A stretch of DNA of 34,593 nucleotides from JAIBBG01 sp043748015 (GCA_043748015.1 JAYTOA010000106.1:1-34593), one strand, 5' to 3'. Positions 8,801 to 16,099 are shown, numbered from the stretch's first letter. Made by a program: numbers and translations. The notes: generated from the sequence alone by a model not told the origin.

Positions 8801-8971
8801 GGTAAGCAAATCACTACGCTATCGGCCAACCTATTTGTCATATGGTTAATGACTTTGTTACTTGGTGTAATACTGTTCTACGATGGAATGAAAAAAGGCC
8901 TGGATGGGCTTGAAAATGCTGTAGCGAAACTTTTCAGTTTTTTTACAAAAAGAAAAACAAGTGAATCCTGA
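5888..8971 (+). CDS. TerB-like domain / ABCG-type ABC transporter fusion (ATPase and permease in one chain)
   Basis: The 1027-aa protein has, in order: an N-terminal helical TerB-like domain (about 1-140), a beta-rich region resembling an FHA-type domain (about 150-235), an ABC ATPase, and an ABC2-type permease. ATPase motifs are complete: Walker A GGSGAGKST at 277-285, signature ISGGQRKR at 383-390, Walker B VLFVDEP from 403, switch His440. The order ATPase-then-permease is that of ABCG ('White') half transporters. Six membrane segments are seen near 580-600, 618-640, 662-690, 693-717, 724-745 and 981-1000. The loop between segments 5 and 6 is about 235 residues, mostly charged helix likely to be coiled coil. 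Substrate unknown; a half transporter would dimerise. The gap from the preceding gene is 73 bp with no clear promoter or terminator, so one transcript with 4503-5814 is likely. Confidence 0.9.
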   Translation: MSAGILRALMQLFAIISGSGKNPGREIVAVFLRQQLNKEMVSKYLQVYEDFAEKFHKGKQSEKRTSMASVKVLRICDQINEELQQKEKFFVVVRLLEFMREFSERSQQELEFIQTVSDAFNIDTEVFQQIRILVESDENETIENQKFLVASSDRTMHAGWSRSHVIDHLKGRLVFLRIEAENLFFVRYFGPDELYLNSQNIIPRRTYVFSQGANIRGSKIHPVFYSDILHRYLDNNQAQTIVYRAENVSYYFPGTQKQALHQFNIVEESGNLVGIMGGSGAGKSTCLNILNGNYTPTFGSIKINGIDIHREKNKIEGVLGYVAQDDLLIEELTVFQNLYYNARLCFSEMTDEEIVAAVVRTLQSIGLYDCKDLRVGSVLDKTISGGQRKRLNIALELIREPSVLFVDEPTSGLSSRDSENIMDLLKELTLRGKLIFVVIHQPSSDIFKMLDKLFILDNGGYPIYYGNPVESIIYFKRLANQVNLTESECAQCGNVNPEQIFNIIEAKVVDEYGNETEYRKVAPKEWNNFFNVIIGNHLSGKEKPMDTPRSSFSLPGSFSQFKVFVIRDVLSKLANTQYMLINFLEAPVLALVLALFIKYYPTARGGEQLYTFRENLNFPQYLFISVVVAIFLGLTVSAEEIIKDQKILKREKYLNLNRFSYINSKIGIMFFISLVQTFCYTLVGNTVLEISGMFIPFWIVLFSTSCFANVLGLNISASFNSAKVIYIIIPILIIPQLLFSGVIVRFDRLYPGIASQSRVPWIGNVMISRWAYEAMAVYQFRNNDFEKQFYEFDRDRKYYSWKKDYWVKELKTKSSDARQMLLDDQASPQLKYNLSVLSNELEREITKIPDLNINGIELLKPGLVNEDVLNQVDVALNDLDQYYITNYNEVNQKRESKIAELTSTPESRKAFLKLQDDCFNESLEDFVTNKNDLKKIVEDEERLVQKHNPVFLTPNGGFFNAHFYAPSKTFFGKQITTLSANLFVIWLMTLLLGVILFYDGMKKGLDGLENAVAKLFSFFTKRKTSES

Positions 8972-8977
8972 ACAGAA

Positions 8978-9352
8978 TTATTTCAATTCTTCCACTTCAA
9001 TCATCTTGAAAGGCACATTGATGATGGCTTCATAATCCTCGCCAGCCTCAAGCATATCCTCATCGTCCTGTTCGTAGTACCAATGAATAGTCACTTTATT
9101 TCCCAGTCCTTCAAGACGCTTGAAAAAATCAAGTAAGCACTTGCTGCTGCTCGTATTAAAATATTCAAGTTGAACGTGGACGTTGGTCTCTTCAGCGCTT
9201 GCCTGAGAATATCTATCCAACCAATCAATTAGTGGTTTGTAAAATTCAAGTGAATTTTCCGGTATCGATCTTCCTTTGAGTTCCAGGTGTCCACTACCAT
9301 TAAAATGCACTGATGGTGTCTTTGGTGTTGGCGTTAGTTTAATCTCTTCCAT
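8978..9352 (-). CDS. SiaC-family regulatory phosphoprotein (DUF1987)
   Basis: The 124-aa protein matches SiaC of Pseudomonas aeruginosa in length and key motifs: PENSLEFYKPLIDWLDRY near the N-terminus and YFNTSSSKCLLDFFKRLE at residues 64-81. In SiaC the Thr of the NTSS motif is the phosphorylated residue; the equivalent here is Thr67. In P. aeruginosa, unphosphorylated SiaC activates the diguanylate cyclase SiaD, SiaB is the kinase and SiaA (a PPM/SpoIIE-type phosphatase) reverses it. None of those partners is encoded in this window, so the partner here is unknown. Start at ATG 9352; an in-frame TTG at 9370 would add six residues. The gene converges on the transporter with a 6-bp gap. Confidence 0.88.
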   Translation of the reverse strand: MEEIKLTPTPKTPSVHFNGSGHLELKGRSIPENSLEFYKPLIDWLDRYSQASAEETNVHVQLEYFNTSSSKCLLDFFKRLEGLGNKVTIHWYYEQDDEDMLEAGEDYEAIINVPFKMIEVEELK

Positions 9353-9455
9353 TTGATTGACTTTTAACAAGTAATTCTTTACTGTGCAAGAATGCGAACG
9401 GAATCACCATGTTTTTCATTGATCTGCGTTTAAGTTTTAACGATAGTACCGTTTA

Positions 9456-9463
9456 TATCTTCG
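9456..9463 (+). promoter_or_regulatory. -7 promoter element TATCTTCG for the methyltransferase-ZIP pair
   Basis: TATCTTCG fits the Bacteroidota -7 pattern TAnnTTYG and lies 17 bp before the ATG at 9481. No good TTG is found at the -33 spacing. If used, transcription begins near 9470, which rules out the upstream ATG at 9409. Confidence 0.45.
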
Positions 9464-9480
9464 CCTTCTCTTGCAAAAGC

Positions 9481-10233
9481 ATGGATAGTCAAAATGAAAT
9501 AGAAAAGTGTGAATGGTTCAGGAGTTGGTTCGACTCTCCTTATTACCACATGCTGTACAGACATAGGGATGAATCGGAGGCGCAACTATTTCTTGATTCA
9601 TTGTTATCGAAATATCATTTACCACAAGATGCTATGCTTCTCGATCTCGCTTGTGGTAAAGGGCGACACTCCATTTACCTGCACTCGAAGGGCTACAAAG
9701 TGATGGGTGTAGATCTTTCAAATCAAAGTATTGAGTTGGCCAAGAAAGCAGAATCAACAGGACTTCATTTTCAGGTGCAGGATATGCGACATTTTCAAAT
9801 CGAAGACAAGTTTGATTGCATATTTAATCTTTTCACGAGCTTCGGTTATTTCAATGATGCAGGACAAAATCAACTTGTTCTTGACAGAATTAAAGAACAT
9901 CTTCTGCCAGATGGACTTTTCGTTCTGGACTATTTCAACTCTGAATCTGTCATACGTCAATTCTGCCCTACCATTCGTCATTCTTGCGGCGATGTCGTTT
10001 TTGATGTGAACAAGAAAATTGCGGACAATCAGATAGTAAAGGAAATCACTGTGATAGATGGTGCAAAGACTTTGGTATTCGAAGAGCACGTTCAACTTTT
10101 AATGTTTGACGAGATTTGTTCGATGCTTGAAAAGTCGGGATTAGAATTCATTGAAGTGTTTGGTAGTTACACACTTGAAGAATTTGAACCCACAATTTCC
10201 GATCGCATGATTATTATTGCACGCAATTCATGA
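9481..10233 (+). CDS. Class I SAM-dependent methyltransferase
   Basis: A 250-aa cytoplasmic protein with SAM-binding motif I LLDLACGKG at about 53-61, followed by the acidic end of strand 2 (VMGVDLS), then FDCIFNLFTSFGYFNDAGQN and the strand-4/5 region LLPDGLFVLDYFN. The early WFDSPYYHMLYRHRDE is characteristic of a family widespread in Bacteroidota; its substrate is not known to me. I choose ATG 9481 over ATG 9409 because homologues, as I recall them, begin close to the WFDSPYYH segment, because the 24 extra residues are not conserved-looking, and because a promoter element lies at 9456. The stop overlaps the ZIP transporter start by 4 bp (ATGA), so translation is coupled. Confidence 0.9.
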   Translation: MDSQNEIEKCEWFRSWFDSPYYHMLYRHRDESEAQLFLDSLLSKYHLPQDAMLLDLACGKGRHSIYLHSKGYKVMGVDLSNQSIELAKKAESTGLHFQVQDMRHFQIEDKFDCIFNLFTSFGYFNDAGQNQLVLDRIKEHLLPDGLFVLDYFNSESVIRQFCPTIRHSCGDVVFDVNKKIADNQIVKEITVIDGAKTLVFEEHVQLLMFDEICSMLEKSGLEFIEVFGSYTLEEFEPTISDRMIIIARNS

Positions 10234-11015
10234 ATCACCCACCGATATTTTACGCGTTCATTCTATTTATAGCCGCCATGGCCGGTGGTGGAATTTTCGT
10301 GTTGACGCATAAGCAGACAAGCAAGGGATTGAAATTGCTTCTCGCATTCAGTGCAGCTTATCTCCTTGGTTTGACCTTGCTTCATCTTTTTCCGGAGCTA
10401 TTCGCTTCCGGAATTGCCAATGCCGGATGGTATGTCCTTGGAGGATTCATGTTACAGGTCGTTCTCGATTTCTTTTCTCATGGTGTTGAACACGGTCACG
10501 CGCATACGCATAAAGAACACGCGCACGGCAATGCCACTCGATTTCTCTTTATGGTGATGGCATCTCTCTGGATTCATGCTTTTATAGAAGGGATGCCTTT
10601 TGGCGGTGCGTCAATGGGTCATGTGCATTCACATGCTCACGGGCACGATCATGCGGATGTTTTGCATGATCATCGCGACTCATTGTTGATTGGTATCGGC
10701 CTTCACAAAGTGACGGAAACACTTGTCTTTACTGCATTGCTTTTTAGCACAGGAATGAGCAAGATGCGTGTTTTTATCTGGATGTTCTTGTTCGCATTGG
10801 TTGCTCCGGCCGGAGCATTCGCGCACTATTTTATTGGAGAAAATGGATTGGCCAATCTCGAAACTCTTACACCAAAAGTTACCGGTGTTTTGATTGGAAT
10901 TATACTTCACGTATCGACCATCATCCTTTTTGAAGGAGAAGAAGGACATAAATTCAATTGGATGAAGTTCGTTGCGATATTATTGGGAATTGCCGGTGCG
11001 GCAATGGTTTCATAA
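10230..11015 (+). CDS. ZIP-family divalent metal transporter
   Basis: The 261-aa membrane protein has about eight hydrophobic segments and two histidine-rich stretches, residues 84-99 (SHGVEHGHAHTHKEHA) and 131-148 (HVHSHAHGHDHADVLHDH), typical of zinc/iron ZIP importers. Candidate intramembrane metal ligands are His116/Glu120 (WIHAFIEG) and His159/Glu163 (LHKVTETL), in the positions of the family's TM4 and TM5 motifs. It would import zinc or a similar divalent metal across the inner membrane. The start overlaps the methyltransferase stop by 4 bp, so both are one operon; why a methyltransferase is paired with a metal transporter is unclear. It ends 29 bp before the convergent M28 peptidase. 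Confidence 0.9.
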   Translation: MNHPPIFYAFILFIAAMAGGGIFVLTHKQTSKGLKLLLAFSAAYLLGLTLLHLFPELFASGIANAGWYVLGGFMLQVVLDFFSHGVEHGHAHTHKEHAHGNATRFLFMVMASLWIHAFIEGMPFGGASMGHVHSHAHGHDHADVLHDHRDSLLIGIGLHKVTETLVFTALLFSTGMSKMRVFIWMFLFALVAPAGAFAHYFIGENGLANLETLTPKVTGVLIGIILHVSTIILFEGEEGHKFNWMKFVAILLGIAGAAMVS

Positions 11016-11044
11016 GAATATCTTATACGAAAACTTCGCGAAAA

Positions 11045-12331
11045 TTATTCCCAGATCACTTTCATCGTGATACTTACGCCATCTCTTTCCACCACGCAAT
11101 CGGTTGATTGGCCCTTTTCGAATTTACTGAGCGCTTCCATGTAACCGTAAATATCTTCAATGTCATAGTCACCCAATTTGATAACAACGTCACCTTTGAT
11201 GAGCCCCGCCTTGGCTGCAGGTTTTCCCTCCTTCGTACCATCAATACGAAGACCTTTACCCGAGTACAAATAATCGGGAACAACACCCAATGTCACTTTG
11301 AAATCCGCTGAAGATGGTGTAGCATCTTTTGTTTTGGTGAATTCAGCTTTATTAGTCTTGTCCATTTTCAGAATCACCTGTTGCATAAACTTTACTACCG
11401 ATGCTAAACCCGTGAAATTCACTTTTTCTACGTCATCGCTCGGCTTGTGGTAATCCTCATGTTGTCCGGTGAAAAAGTGAAGCACAGGAATATCCATCAA
11501 ATAGAAACTCGTGTGATCGCTTGGCCCTACTCCACTTTCGCTTGTTACAATTTTGATCTCATCCACTTTGATGTTCGGAAGAAATTTCAGCCATTCAGGG
11601 CTTGTCCCAACGCCATTCACCGCAAGCGCCTTCTCTGCGTTCAATCTTCCAACCATATCCATGTTGAGCATATAGCTCACATTGCTCAAGTCAATAGTTG
11701 GGTTCTTGGTAAAATAGTTGCTGCCCCAAAGTCCCTTCTCTTCACCGCTGAAAGCGATAAACAAATAGTTATGATTGGTTGTTCCTTTAGGTTTATCAGA
11801 AAGCCATTGCGCAAGTTCAACCAACGCAGCTACTCCACTCGCGTTGTCATCAGCGCCATTGTGAATGGCCTTTTCACCTGTCCACAAAGAATTTTCGTCA
11901 CCCATTCCAAGATGATCATAGTGTGCACCTATGATTACGGTATATGCAGCATTGTTATCCAGAAATGAAATTACATTTCGTCCGGAAATCTCTTTTACCA
12001 AAGCCATTCCCATCGCTGCGCTATCACCGGTATGATGCACTTGCGCCGCAGCGTGTGGCACAAAAGTGAATTTCTGAAACCAGCTACTGTCACCTTTCGG
12101 TTGCAGATTCAATGCTGCAAATTTTCCTGCAATCAGCGCACCTGCCTTCAGTTCACCATTGGTTCCTACGGCTCTGCCCTCCATTGCGTCATCGGCAAGC
12201 ACGCTCAATGTCATGTGCATTCGCTCTACCGGGGTTGTCAGTTTACTTTGAACTTCCTGCGAACTGCAAACGAATGATGAAGTGACAACGCTTGAGATAA
12301 GCAGTATTTGAAGTATTCTGAGGAATTTCAT
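11045..12331 (-). CDS. M28 family zinc aminopeptidase with C-terminal PDZ domain, secreted
   Basis: The 428-aa protein has an N-terminal signal (MKFLRILQILLISSVVTSSF, then VCSSQ). The M28 metallopeptidase core shows the di-zinc ligands and general base: GAHYDHLG (His137), GADDNASG (around Asp161-162), FSGEEKGLWG, MLNMDMVGR and HEDYHKPSDD. Residues from about 340 form a PDZ domain (KVTLGVVPDYLYSGKGLRID, AAKAGLIKGDVVIKLGDYDI), a common addition in Bacteroidota that may steer substrate binding. It is predicted to release N-terminal amino acids or cleave peptides in the periplasm or outside. It is divergently paired with a PD40 lipoprotein; the 100 bp between them hold promoter elements on both strands. 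Confidence 0.93.
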   Translation of the reverse strand: MKFLRILQILLISSVVTSSFVCSSQEVQSKLTTPVERMHMTLSVLADDAMEGRAVGTNGELKAGALIAGKFAALNLQPKGDSSWFQKFTFVPHAAAQVHHTGDSAAMGMALVKEISGRNVISFLDNNAAYTVIIGAHYDHLGMGDENSLWTGEKAIHNGADDNASGVAALVELAQWLSDKPKGTTNHNYLFIAFSGEEKGLWGSNYFTKNPTIDLSNVSYMLNMDMVGRLNAEKALAVNGVGTSPEWLKFLPNIKVDEIKIVTSESGVGPSDHTSFYLMDIPVLHFFTGQHEDYHKPSDDVEKVNFTGLASVVKFMQQVILKMDKTNKAEFTKTKDATPSSADFKVTLGVVPDYLYSGKGLRIDGTKEGKPAAKAGLIKGDVVIKLGDYDIEDIYGYMEALSKFEKGQSTDCVVERDGVSITMKVIWE

Positions 12332-12351
12332 AATTGTAAATTGATTAGCAG

Positions 12352-12359
12352 CAAAAGTA
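12352..12359 (-). promoter_or_regulatory. -7 promoter element TACTTTTG for the M28 peptidase
   Basis: On the minus strand TACTTTTG matches the Bacteroidota -7 consensus TAnnTTTG exactly, 20 bp upstream of the ATG at 12331. The nearest upstream TTTG on this strand (around 12387-12390) is farther than the usual 17-23 bp, so the -33 part is uncertain. Confidence 0.55.
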
Positions 12360-12418
12360 ACGAAGCGTTATCTGACTTATTAATGACAAATCTCAATGAC
12401 ATTTCCTGCCCTGACTTT

Positions 12419-12426
12419 TAACTTCG
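12419..12426 (+). promoter_or_regulatory. -7 promoter element TAACTTCG next to the PD40 lipoprotein start
   Basis: TAACTTCG fits TAnnTTYG and ends only 5 bp before the ATG at 12432, implying a leaderless or nearly leaderless transcript. No clear TTG lies at the -33 position. It supports the start at 12432 rather than the ATG at 12396. Confidence 0.45.
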
Positions 12427-12431
12427 CGGCC

Positions 12432-13544
12432 ATGCAAAAATCAATAGTGATATTCAGTGCTGTTGTGATTTTAATCGCTTCATGTCATACAAAAGAAAAG
12501 ACGGTGGCTACTACAGAAACAGCCGTAACGATTGTAAATCCTGAAAGCGAACCTATTCAATATCCTCAGGAAACACACTTCAAAAACGTTCGCCAAATGA
12601 CTTATGGAGGCAACAACGCAGAAGCGTATTGGAACTTTAGCGGTGATCAATTGATTTTTCAAAGTGACAATAAAAACTGGACAGCGGGATGCGATCAGAT
12701 ATTTATACTTGATACCAGAACCGAAGCAGACAGCACAAAGCGCAAACGCATTTCCACAGGAAAGGGCCGCACAACTTGCAGCTTCTTCATGCCTGATGGA
12801 AAGTCAATATTGTATGCGAGTACTCACCTTGCAATGGACAGTTGCCCACCTGTTCCTGTAAAAGAAAGCGGCCGATACGTTTGGCCAATCTATCCAGAGT
12901 ACGACATCTTTCAGGCAGATCTCAGCGGCAATATCATCAAACAAATCACAACAGAAAAAGGATACGATGCTGAATCAACTGTTTCACCGAAAGGTGATAA
13001 AATTGTGTTTACGAGTATGCGATCCGGTGATCTCGATTTGTGGACTATGAATATTGACGGCACAGGACTGAAGCAAATAACCAATACACTTGGATACGAC
13101 GGTGGTGCAGCTTTTTCTGCTGACGGAAAGAAAATCGTATGGCGCGCTTCACGTCCGAATACTGTAGAAGAAATAAAAAAGTATCGTGAATTGCTCGCAA
13201 GAGATTTAGTGGAACCTTTGAACCTTGAAATTTTCGTTGCAGATGCTGATGGAAGTAATGTGAAGCAAGTGACAAAACTGGGTAATGCTAATTGGTCGCC
13301 CTATTTTCATCCCGATGGAAAACGTGTTTTATTCTGCAGTAATCACAGAAGTCCAATGGGATTTCCATTCAATATTTTCATGATCAATATTGATGGAACA
13401 GGATTGGAACAAGTGACTTATGACACACAATTCGATTCATTCGTTATGTTTTCACCCGATGGAAAAAAAGTAGCTTGGTGTAGCAATAGACACAACGGTA
13501 GAACGCGTGACACGAATGTCTTTATAGCAGATTGGGTGGATTAG
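12432..13544 (+). CDS. TolB-like PD40 beta-propeller lipoprotein
   Basis: Starting at ATG 12432 gives 370 aa with a good lipoprotein signal (MQKSIVIFSAVVILIASC, lipidated Cys18). The rest is a six-bladed-type propeller built of PD40 repeats: PKGDKIVFTSMRSGDLDLWT, ADGKKIVWRASRP, PDGKRVLFCSNHRS and PDGKKVAWCSNRHNGRTRDT, with linking NIDGTGLKQIT / NIDGTGLEQVT strands. Such proteins bind other envelope proteins or peptides; no catalytic residues are seen. It lacks the N-terminal domain of true TolB, so calling it TolB would be wrong. Divergence from the M28 peptidase suggests a shared role in envelope peptide handling (inference). Confidence 0.88.
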   Translation: MQKSIVIFSAVVILIASCHTKEKTVATTETAVTIVNPESEPIQYPQETHFKNVRQMTYGGNNAEAYWNFSGDQLIFQSDNKNWTAGCDQIFILDTRTEADSTKRKRISTGKGRTTCSFFMPDGKSILYASTHLAMDSCPPVPVKESGRYVWPIYPEYDIFQADLSGNIIKQITTEKGYDAESTVSPKGDKIVFTSMRSGDLDLWTMNIDGTGLKQITNTLGYDGGAAFSADGKKIVWRASRPNTVEEIKKYRELLARDLVEPLNLEIFVADADGSNVKQVTKLGNANWSPYFHPDGKRVLFCSNHRSPMGFPFNIFMINIDGTGLEQVTYDTQFDSFVMFSPDGKKVAWCSNRHNGRTRDTNVFIADWVD

Positions 13545-13572
13545 GGAATAGAATCGGCCAACTTTATTAAGC

Positions 13573-15576
13573 TCAATGTTTCGCGAAACGCTTCACTTTT
13601 CCATCCACATTGAGCATGTAAATTCCAGGCGACAAAGAAGTTGTTTCAAGTCGATAGCTGGCCACACCATTTTGCAAAAGCCTGTTGAACACTATTCTTC
13701 CCGAAAGATCCGAAACAGAAATATTGCGAATAATCTGATCCGAAGCGATGCTCAAAAAATCTTCCGCGGGATTTGGATAAATTCTCAAATCATGTTTCGA
13801 AACTTCATTCACACCTACAACCGTTACTGTGAATTGAAACGTTGTTGACCATGGACTTTCACCGCAGTCATTCAAAGATTTCACACGCCAGAAATAAACG
13901 CCATCGGGCAGTGTGAAAGTCATTAAATACAAATTCTGCGCAAGTGATTGTGTCTCAATAATGGAAGTAAATTCTTCATTCGCCGAAATTTCGAATTGAT
14001 AGGCAGTAGAAGTTTCAATTGCCGACCATTCAAAAAGAGTGGATGTCGCAGTATTCGAAACGAAAGCATTATCAGGAACATTCTGAAGCAACGGCGCAAC
14101 GGCCAATCCATTCGCAACATGAATATCAAAGGGCACAGCGTAATTTTCTCCAAAATTTGTTTGCAGCAAAAGATCAGGATAATAGTTACCTGAACTAACT
14201 GTATTCAGGCCAGAGATGGTGACAGATATAATTCCTGGCTCATTCAGTTGAGATGCAACAACTGTTGCTCCGGGCAAGCCCTGAATTCCAACATTTAATG
14301 GAAAAGCAAGATCGCCATTCACCTGCACGTTGAAAATAATTTCACTTGTTGCGCACAAATCCCACGTACTCTGACTCAAAGCTATAATGGTCGGTTTAAG
14401 AATGAAAAAACCGTTATACATGCTGGTAGCTAAATTAACACCGCTTGGTAAATAAGGATAATTACTCCATGTTCCGCTGAATTGTGCGAAGTCGTTTGCA
14501 GGAAATAAATCAAAAAATCCAACCTCGTGCAGCGTCCCTTCAGAAACGTGCACTGCGTCCAAAACCCTCACCCCACTTCTATAATTGCTTTCATATACAA
14601 ATTGATCTTTGACATAAAGATTATGATCAATTGCTGTGCTTGTTCCTTCATAAAAACCAACGTACTGCACGTCAGTTAAATTTTCAATATCAAAAATATG
14701 CGTACGTGTTCCGTATGGAATGCTGTTGTTGCCAAGATTCATTTCATCCAATTCATCATCAATCAGAAAATGCGATTTGTCTTTTGTAACCCAACCCTGA
14801 TGGATGTAACCAACAGTCACAGAACCACCGTAATCATAAGAACCAATGGCAAAGCAATCCGTCTTATCAGTGACGTCGACGACGGTGAGTTCGTCTTCAT
14901 TACATGCAAAAACAAGTTCCTTACCGGTAAAAGAAGCATCAGGTCCGTCGTATGACCACACATAGCAATCATGCGTATATCCGTCAGCAGCAAAACCCCC
15001 TGCCAAAACCGGATTCATTGGATTGCTAATATCGACGATGTGAAGGCCACCTTCAAACGTGTTGGTGCCGCTGCAGTAGCAGAATCCTGTTTGAGGGTTA
15101 ATCGTAATCGTGTGGCTTTTGCCGAAACCTCCATAGTATGCCGATTCAGTAAAGGTGACAGGCGCAGTGGTTACCGCATCCAAAAGCATCAGATCAAAAA
15201 TTTGTAGTCCGTGACCTGCAGCTTCGCTACCGATGAAGCAATAATTATTATATGTTTCAATATCTCTCCAAAGACTATTCACGGTGTGTGTTGGCAATTT
15301 TCCAAGGTATACAGGAGCGACCGGATTGCTGATATCAACGAATGCAGTTCCGTTTGAGCAACCCACAAGCGCATATTCTTTACCACTCACCGGACTCACC
15401 CAACCCCATACATCATTGGTGTTTGCAGGTGAACCAATATCCGAAAGCGGCATAAAAGCAAGAAGATCCACATGACTGCAAGGATAAATACCAGCCATGC
15501 CATCAACGCAAGGTGATTGTGAAAACGATAATGAAGCGATAAAAACCGCGATGAAGAATGCTGTAATTTTTTTCAT
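13573..15576 (-). CDS. Choice-of-anchor B family surface protein with T9SS type A sorting domain
   Basis: The 667-aa protein begins with a signal peptide (MKKITAFFIAVFIASLSFSQ); ATG 15576 is chosen because the upstream in-frame start at 15606 would prefix ten polar residues. Residues about 20-400 form a propeller of LVIxP-like blades (ALVGCSNGTAFVDISNPVAP, GGLHIVDISNPMNPVLAGGF, YVKDQFVYESNYRSGVRVLD) as in the choice-of-anchor B family. A fibronectin-III-like region follows (FEWSAIETSTAYQFEISANE ... VYFWRVKSLNDCG). The last 75 residues (LRIYPNPAEDFLSIASDQ ... YRLETTSLSPGIYMLNVDGK) are a T9SS type A signal, so the protein should be exported through the Por secretion system and surface-anchored or released. 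Function on the surface is unknown. Confidence 0.92.
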   Translation of the reverse strand: MKKITAFFIAVFIASLSFSQSPCVDGMAGIYPCSHVDLLAFMPLSDIGSPANTNDVWGWVSPVSGKEYALVGCSNGTAFVDISNPVAPVYLGKLPTHTVNSLWRDIETYNNYCFIGSEAAGHGLQIFDLMLLDAVTTAPVTFTESAYYGGFGKSHTITINPQTGFCYCSGTNTFEGGLHIVDISNPMNPVLAGGFAADGYTHDCYVWSYDGPDASFTGKELVFACNEDELTVVDVTDKTDCFAIGSYDYGGSVTVGYIHQGWVTKDKSHFLIDDELDEMNLGNNSIPYGTRTHIFDIENLTDVQYVGFYEGTSTAIDHNLYVKDQFVYESNYRSGVRVLDAVHVSEGTLHEVGFFDLFPANDFAQFSGTWSNYPYLPSGVNLATSMYNGFFILKPTIIALSQSTWDLCATSEIIFNVQVNGDLAFPLNVGIQGLPGATVVASQLNEPGIISVTISGLNTVSSGNYYPDLLLQTNFGENYAVPFDIHVANGLAVAPLLQNVPDNAFVSNTATSTLFEWSAIETSTAYQFEISANEEFTSIIETQSLAQNLYLMTFTLPDGVYFWRVKSLNDCGESPWSTTFQFTVTVVGVNEVSKHDLRIYPNPAEDFLSIASDQIIRNISVSDLSGRIVFNRLLQNGVASYRLETTSLSPGIYMLNVDGKVKRFAKH

Positions 15577-15642
15577 AGATGGATGATGCCGTAAAGGGAC
15601 ACTCAAAAGTCAGAATGTATCAGGCAATAAAGAAGACAAAAC

Positions 15643-15918
15643 TTACCATTGGTCGGATTCCTGTTCTAAACGGTCGATTGAAATATATTGCTGGTTCTCG
15701 ATTTCCTTCAAAGAAAGCAGAATAGATTCTTTTAGTTGGGAAGTTAAGACGGGTAGAGCTTTTGGTCTATATCCCGCTATTTTAGTTGCTTCCAAAGCAT
15801 CCCTTTCAATTTTTTGAATTAGATTACTTATTGTTTTAACATGCTGAGGATTGTCCTGTTTAAGAATCCATTCAATGGCCACTAATTTCTCTTTGTTTAT
15901 ATCAGCAATGCTCATCAT
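15643..15918 (-). CDS. Small antitoxin-like protein without a visible toxin partner
   Basis: The 91-aa soluble protein has a helical N-terminus (INKEKLVAIEWILKQ) and a C-terminal part (LKESILLSLKEIENQQYISI, DRLEQESDQW) that follows the pattern seen at the end of many small Bacteroidota antitoxins: an EESI-like helix, a G/N-Q-Y-IS turn, then an acidic helix ending in W. Those genes are normally followed at once by a RelE/ParE-type toxin. Here only 66 bp separate the stop from the next minus-strand gene, too short for a toxin, so it is an orphan if the assignment is right. Resemblance is by pattern only; it could be an unrelated small protein. Confidence 0.6.
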   Translation of the reverse strand: MMSIADINKEKLVAIEWILKQDNPQHVKTISNLIQKIERDALEATKIAGYRPKALPVLTSQLKESILLSLKEIENQQYISIDRLEQESDQW

Positions 15919-16091
15919 TCGTCAAAACTTTTTACAAAGTAAAGCGGTTACATCGGCATAAAATTCATTTTTCTAAACAAAGTTCATGATTCGATAAGTA
16001 CATCTAACACGAGGCCATTTTAGCACAGATTACTCTTGAGGTACAACGATAAATTTCTTTCATTCAAAAATGGAAGGCTTGATGCCGGGCT

Positions 16092-16099
16092 TATCTTTA
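16092..16099 (+). promoter_or_regulatory. Possible -7 element TATCTTTA for arginase
   Basis: TATCTTTA matches TAnnTTTG in seven of eight positions and ends 7 bp before the ATG at 16107, the near-leaderless spacing also seen at 12419. No TTG lies at the usual -33 distance, so this is weak. Confidence 0.3.

Noticed and set aside
8975..8990. Inverted repeat AGAATT/AATTCT between the ABCG and SiaC genes as a bidirectional terminator
   Set aside because: Only six A/T-rich pairs, lies within the end of the SiaC coding sequence and has no U-tract on either strand.
11033..11040. TTCGCGAA palindrome between the ZIP and M28 genes as an operator or terminator
   Set aside because: An isolated 8-bp palindrome without spacer, loop or T-tract, between convergent gene ends; no support for function.
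11447..11968. Long open frame on the plus strand (173 codons)
   Set aside because: It is fully antisense to the M28 peptidase core, has no family resemblance and runs across the catalytic motifs of that gene; a shadow frame.
12432..13544. True TolB of the Tol-Pal system
   Set aside because: It is a lipoprotein with a propeller only, lacks the TolB N-terminal domain, and no tolQRA or pal genes are near.
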